A DNA stretch of 64,000 nt from JBGTSJ01 sp041940305 (GTDB taxonomy: Bacteria; Planctomycetota; Planctomycetia; Planctomycetales; Planctomycetaceae): positions 434,001-498,000 of the forward strand of contig JBGTSJ010000001.1 of the NCBI GenBank assembly GCA_041940305.1. The letters run 5' to 3'. Positions 62,243-64,000 of this stretch are shown piece by piece. The notes beneath the pieces were generated by a model that was not told the DNA's origin, made no database searches, and worked only from the letters and a program-made list of their open reading frames with translations. Positions within the stretch are counted from its first letter, which is position 1, and every line of letters begins with the position of its first letter. The translations under genes and the position numbers were made by a program.

Positions 62243-63469
62243 CTACTGCCCGGCAGCGGCCGCCGCGCGGTGATAGCGATCCGCGAGGTCCGCCTGTCCC
62301 AGTTGTTCGTAGATTCCGGCCAGCTCAGTGAGGCGGTCGGCCTCGCTGAGCTCCGGATCGGATCCCCGCTGCAACTGCACCAGGCGCCGGGACAGCGCCG
62401 TTAAGCGCCGGTTCTCTTCGAGAAACAAGGCGGCCTGCTGCTCGCGGCCGGTGCGCAGCAGGAGCTGGCCCAGCAGGTAGTTCGCCTGCTTGTTCCGCGG
62501 CTGCCGCGCGAGCACCGCGCGCAGGGCGGTCTCCGCGGTCTCATAATCCTGCCGATCGAATGCAATCGTACCGCGCAGCTCCTGCGCCTCGATTCCCTCA
62601 GACTCGGGGGCAGGCAGGGCGTTCGCCAGTGTCCACGCCTCGTCCAGGTTGCCCTCGAGACGCAGGAGCCGGATCTCGCTGAGGCGGTCTTCCGGCTGCG
62701 CGGCGGCCGAGGCGAGCAACTCGCTGTGGGCGCTGCGGGCACGCTCCCGATCGCCGAGGAGCACGGACAAGCGCACGACGGCCCGCAGTCCTTCGGATTG
62801 TTTCGACGACCCGGATTCGGATTGCAGAAAGCTGTTGTAGGCGTCCAGCGCCGCGAGGGGGTCAGCCTGCTGCTCATATGCCTGGGCGGCGGCGAGCCAC
62901 GCCTGGGCGTTCGCCGGCTCGAGCTGGAGCAGTTCCGTAGCCGCATCCAGCGCCCGTGCTGCGCCGTCCGTCCGTTGATGCAGGTCGATCAGCCGCCGCA
63001 GCGCATTCGCGCGTTCGGGGCTGCCGGGGGGTATGGCGTCGAGCGCCAGTTTCGCCAGCAGGGGCAGTCCCGCGCCCGCGGCTTCGTCGGCCAACTCCAG
63101 CAGCGCGGCATGTCTGAGCCCGGAGGGGCGATCAATCAGTGTGAAGCACCCCAATGCTTCGTCCATCCGGCCCGATCGGAGCAGCGCGCGGGTCCACAGC
63201 AACTGCGCTTCCGGGTAGTCGCCGGCCTTCAGACTGACCGCCTCTTCCAGCAGGTCAGCGGCCGCTTGCGGATTGGAATCCAGCACGGATTCGCCCTCCG
63301 CGGCGAGCCGTGCGGGCCGGGTCGCTTCCCACCACCAGGCGGCCGCCGCGGCTGCAAGCAGGACGGCTCCCAGAATCAGCCAGCGGCGCGGGACGCCGCG
63401 AACCGGCGCAATCGGCGCGTGGCGGACGGAGCGTTGCGGTTTCGGGCGTTCAGTCTTCCGCCTGGCCAT
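62243..63469 (-). CDS. TPR-repeat membrane-anchored protein (second pair)
   Basis: A 408-residue protein. An Arg/Lys/Pro-rich cytosolic start is followed by a transmembrane segment near residues 29-46 (RWLILGAVLLAAAAAAWWW). Residues about 55-400 are TPR-type helices, e.g. NPQAAADLLEEAVSLKAGDYPEAQLLWTRALL, GRMDEALGCFTLIDR, and LPLLAKLALDAIPPGSPERANALRRLIDLH. It overlaps the CRTAC1-type gene upstream on this strand by 20 bp, so the two are co-transcribed. The pairing mirrors 24.1-27.0 kb with the gene order reversed. Confidence 0.85.
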   Translation of the reverse strand: MARRKTERPKPQRSVRHAPIAPVRGVPRRWLILGAVLLAAAAAAWWWEATRPARLAAEGESVLDSNPQAAADLLEEAVSLKAGDYPEAQLLWTRALLRSGRMDEALGCFTLIDRPSGLRHAALLELADEAAGAGLPLLAKLALDAIPPGSPERANALRRLIDLHQRTDGAARALDAATELLQLEPANAQAWLAAAQAYEQQADPLAALDAYNSFLQSESGSSKQSEGLRAVVRLSVLLGDRERARSAHSELLASAAAQPEDRLSEIRLLRLEGNLDEAWTLANALPAPESEGIEAQELRGTIAFDRQDYETAETALRAVLARQPRNKQANYLLGQLLLRTGREQQAALFLEENRRLTALSRRLVQLQRGSDPELSEADRLTELAGIYEQLGQADLADRYHRAAAAAGQ

Positions 63470-64000
63470 GCCCCTCGATCATCACGCAATCGGTCCGCGG
63501 AGGCAATGCCGTGAAGCGCTCCCGCCGCCCGCTCGGCCAGTGGACTGTCGCGTCGACGGCGTCCTCGTCCTCACCCAGGGCGAACAGCAGCCGCAGGTCG
63601 GACTGTGAGCAGAACCCCGCTCCGCTCGTCACGAACTGCGTGCGCGTGCGACCGAACGCGGTGACGGCGACGGATGCTCCGACCGGCTGGCGGGGGCCGG
63701 CGGCGCCGACCAGCTTGAGGCGAATCCAGTTCGCGGCGGGCCGCCGGTTGGCGAGGAGGACAAGCGGCTCATCGAGGGAACTGACCGCCAGATCCGGGGC
63801 GCCGTCGCCATTCAGATCGGAGACGGCCCCCCCGCGTGCGGCGTGCGGGATGCTGAACCACGGACCGGCCGACTCCGTCACATCCTCAAACCGGCCCTCC
63901 CGATTGCGGTAAACGAACGCCGGCTGCCGAAACGGAAAGTGGCCGGTGTGATAGAGCACGTGGCCGTTGAGGACATAGAGGTCAGGCCAGCCGTCGGAGT
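63450..64000 (-). CDS. CRTAC1-type protein, C-terminal part (partial)
   Basis: The frame continues past the right edge, so the 5' end is missing. It reads SDGWPDLYVLNGHVLYHTG, then VYRNREGRFEDVTESAGPW, AVSDLNGDGAPDLAVSSLDEPLVLLANRR (FG-GAP propeller blades), and the C-terminal ASPIC/UnbV domain WIRLKLVGAAGPRQPVGASVAVTAFG, VTSGAGFCSQSDLRLLFALGEDE and VHWPSGRRERFTALPP. It is the partner of the TPR gene downstream, which it overlaps by 20 bp. It is similar in layout to the gene at 25183-26964. Confidence 0.85.
   Translation of the reverse strand, partial: SDGWPDLYVLNGHVLYHTGHFPFRQPAFVYRNREGRFEDVTESAGPWFSIPHAARGGAVSDLNGDGAPDLAVSSLDEPLVLLANRRPAANWIRLKLVGAAGPRQPVGASVAVTAFGRTRTQFVTSGAGFCSQSDLRLLFALGEDEDAVDATVHWPSGRRERFTALPPRTDCVMIEGHGQAED

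Overview
The window looks like a GC-rich planctomycete chromosome segment, probably from a draft or metagenome assembly because a run of ten Ns interrupts one gene. The assignment rests on lineage-typical content: DUF1559 prepilin-like proteins with a GFTLIELLVV N-terminus, a PSCyt1/DUF1549/DUF1553 cytochrome-like protein, two secreted sulfatases, CRTAC1 (FG-GAP plus ASPIC/UnbV) proteins paired with TPR proteins, Tat- and lipoprotein-exported proteins of unknown function, and lpxB/lpxK for an outer membrane. No rRNA, tRNA, CRISPR array, transposase or phage gene was found.

Layout. 0-7 kb holds small exported proteins, a YceI protein, a sugar isomerase-like TIM barrel, a ROK kinase, a COG4112 Nudix-like protein and a Tat-exported protein. 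7-14 kb holds two large minus-strand genes: an 861-residue fusion of an acyl-ACP-reductase-like domain to a class III aminotransferase, and a 1272-residue CheB-CheR-PAS-histidine kinase-receiver protein. 14-21 kb is mostly metabolic and housekeeping: an enolase-superfamily enzyme, a Gfo/Idh/MocA oxidoreductase, ProS, a protein with a repeated KLSPLELARQQGAAK-type motif, an ABM monooxygenase and a DtxR regulator. 21-29 kb holds a BatA/VWA membrane protein, a decapitated DUF1559 remnant with its own terminator, a TPR/CRTAC1 pair, and a lipoprotein/DUF1559 pair. 29-31.5 kb holds a transmembrane Ser/Thr kinase with a small downstream partner. 31.6-39.3 kb is a minus-strand cluster: sulfatase, HAD phosphatase, sulfatase, two gene fragments fused out of frame, and an OprB porin. 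39.6-48.5 kb holds a PP2C phosphatase, a secreted unknown, a DUF2092-thioredoxin-propeller lipoprotein and the PSCyt1/DUF1553 protein. 48.5-57.5 kb holds lpxB, lpxK and a run of envelope genes (coiled-coil membrane protein, MoxR, membrane protein, ABC ATPase, CPBP protease). 57.5-62.2 kb holds microsatellites and a tandem duplication of a D-amino-acid-transaminase/DUF1559 segment. 62.2-64 kb ends with a second TPR/CRTAC1 pair.

The strongest points for follow-up are: the reductase-aminotransferase fusion, which keeps both the reductase cysteine and the PLP lysine; the tandem duplication whose breakpoint lies inside a terminator hairpin, with a shared TTGACA/TATGTT promoter; a 199-bp element with perfect 28-bp terminal inverted repeats; a related purine-rich inverted repeat inserted in frame in lpxB; and the chimeric remnant of a lipoprotein and an outer-membrane protein. 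All family calls were made by reading motifs; no database search was run.
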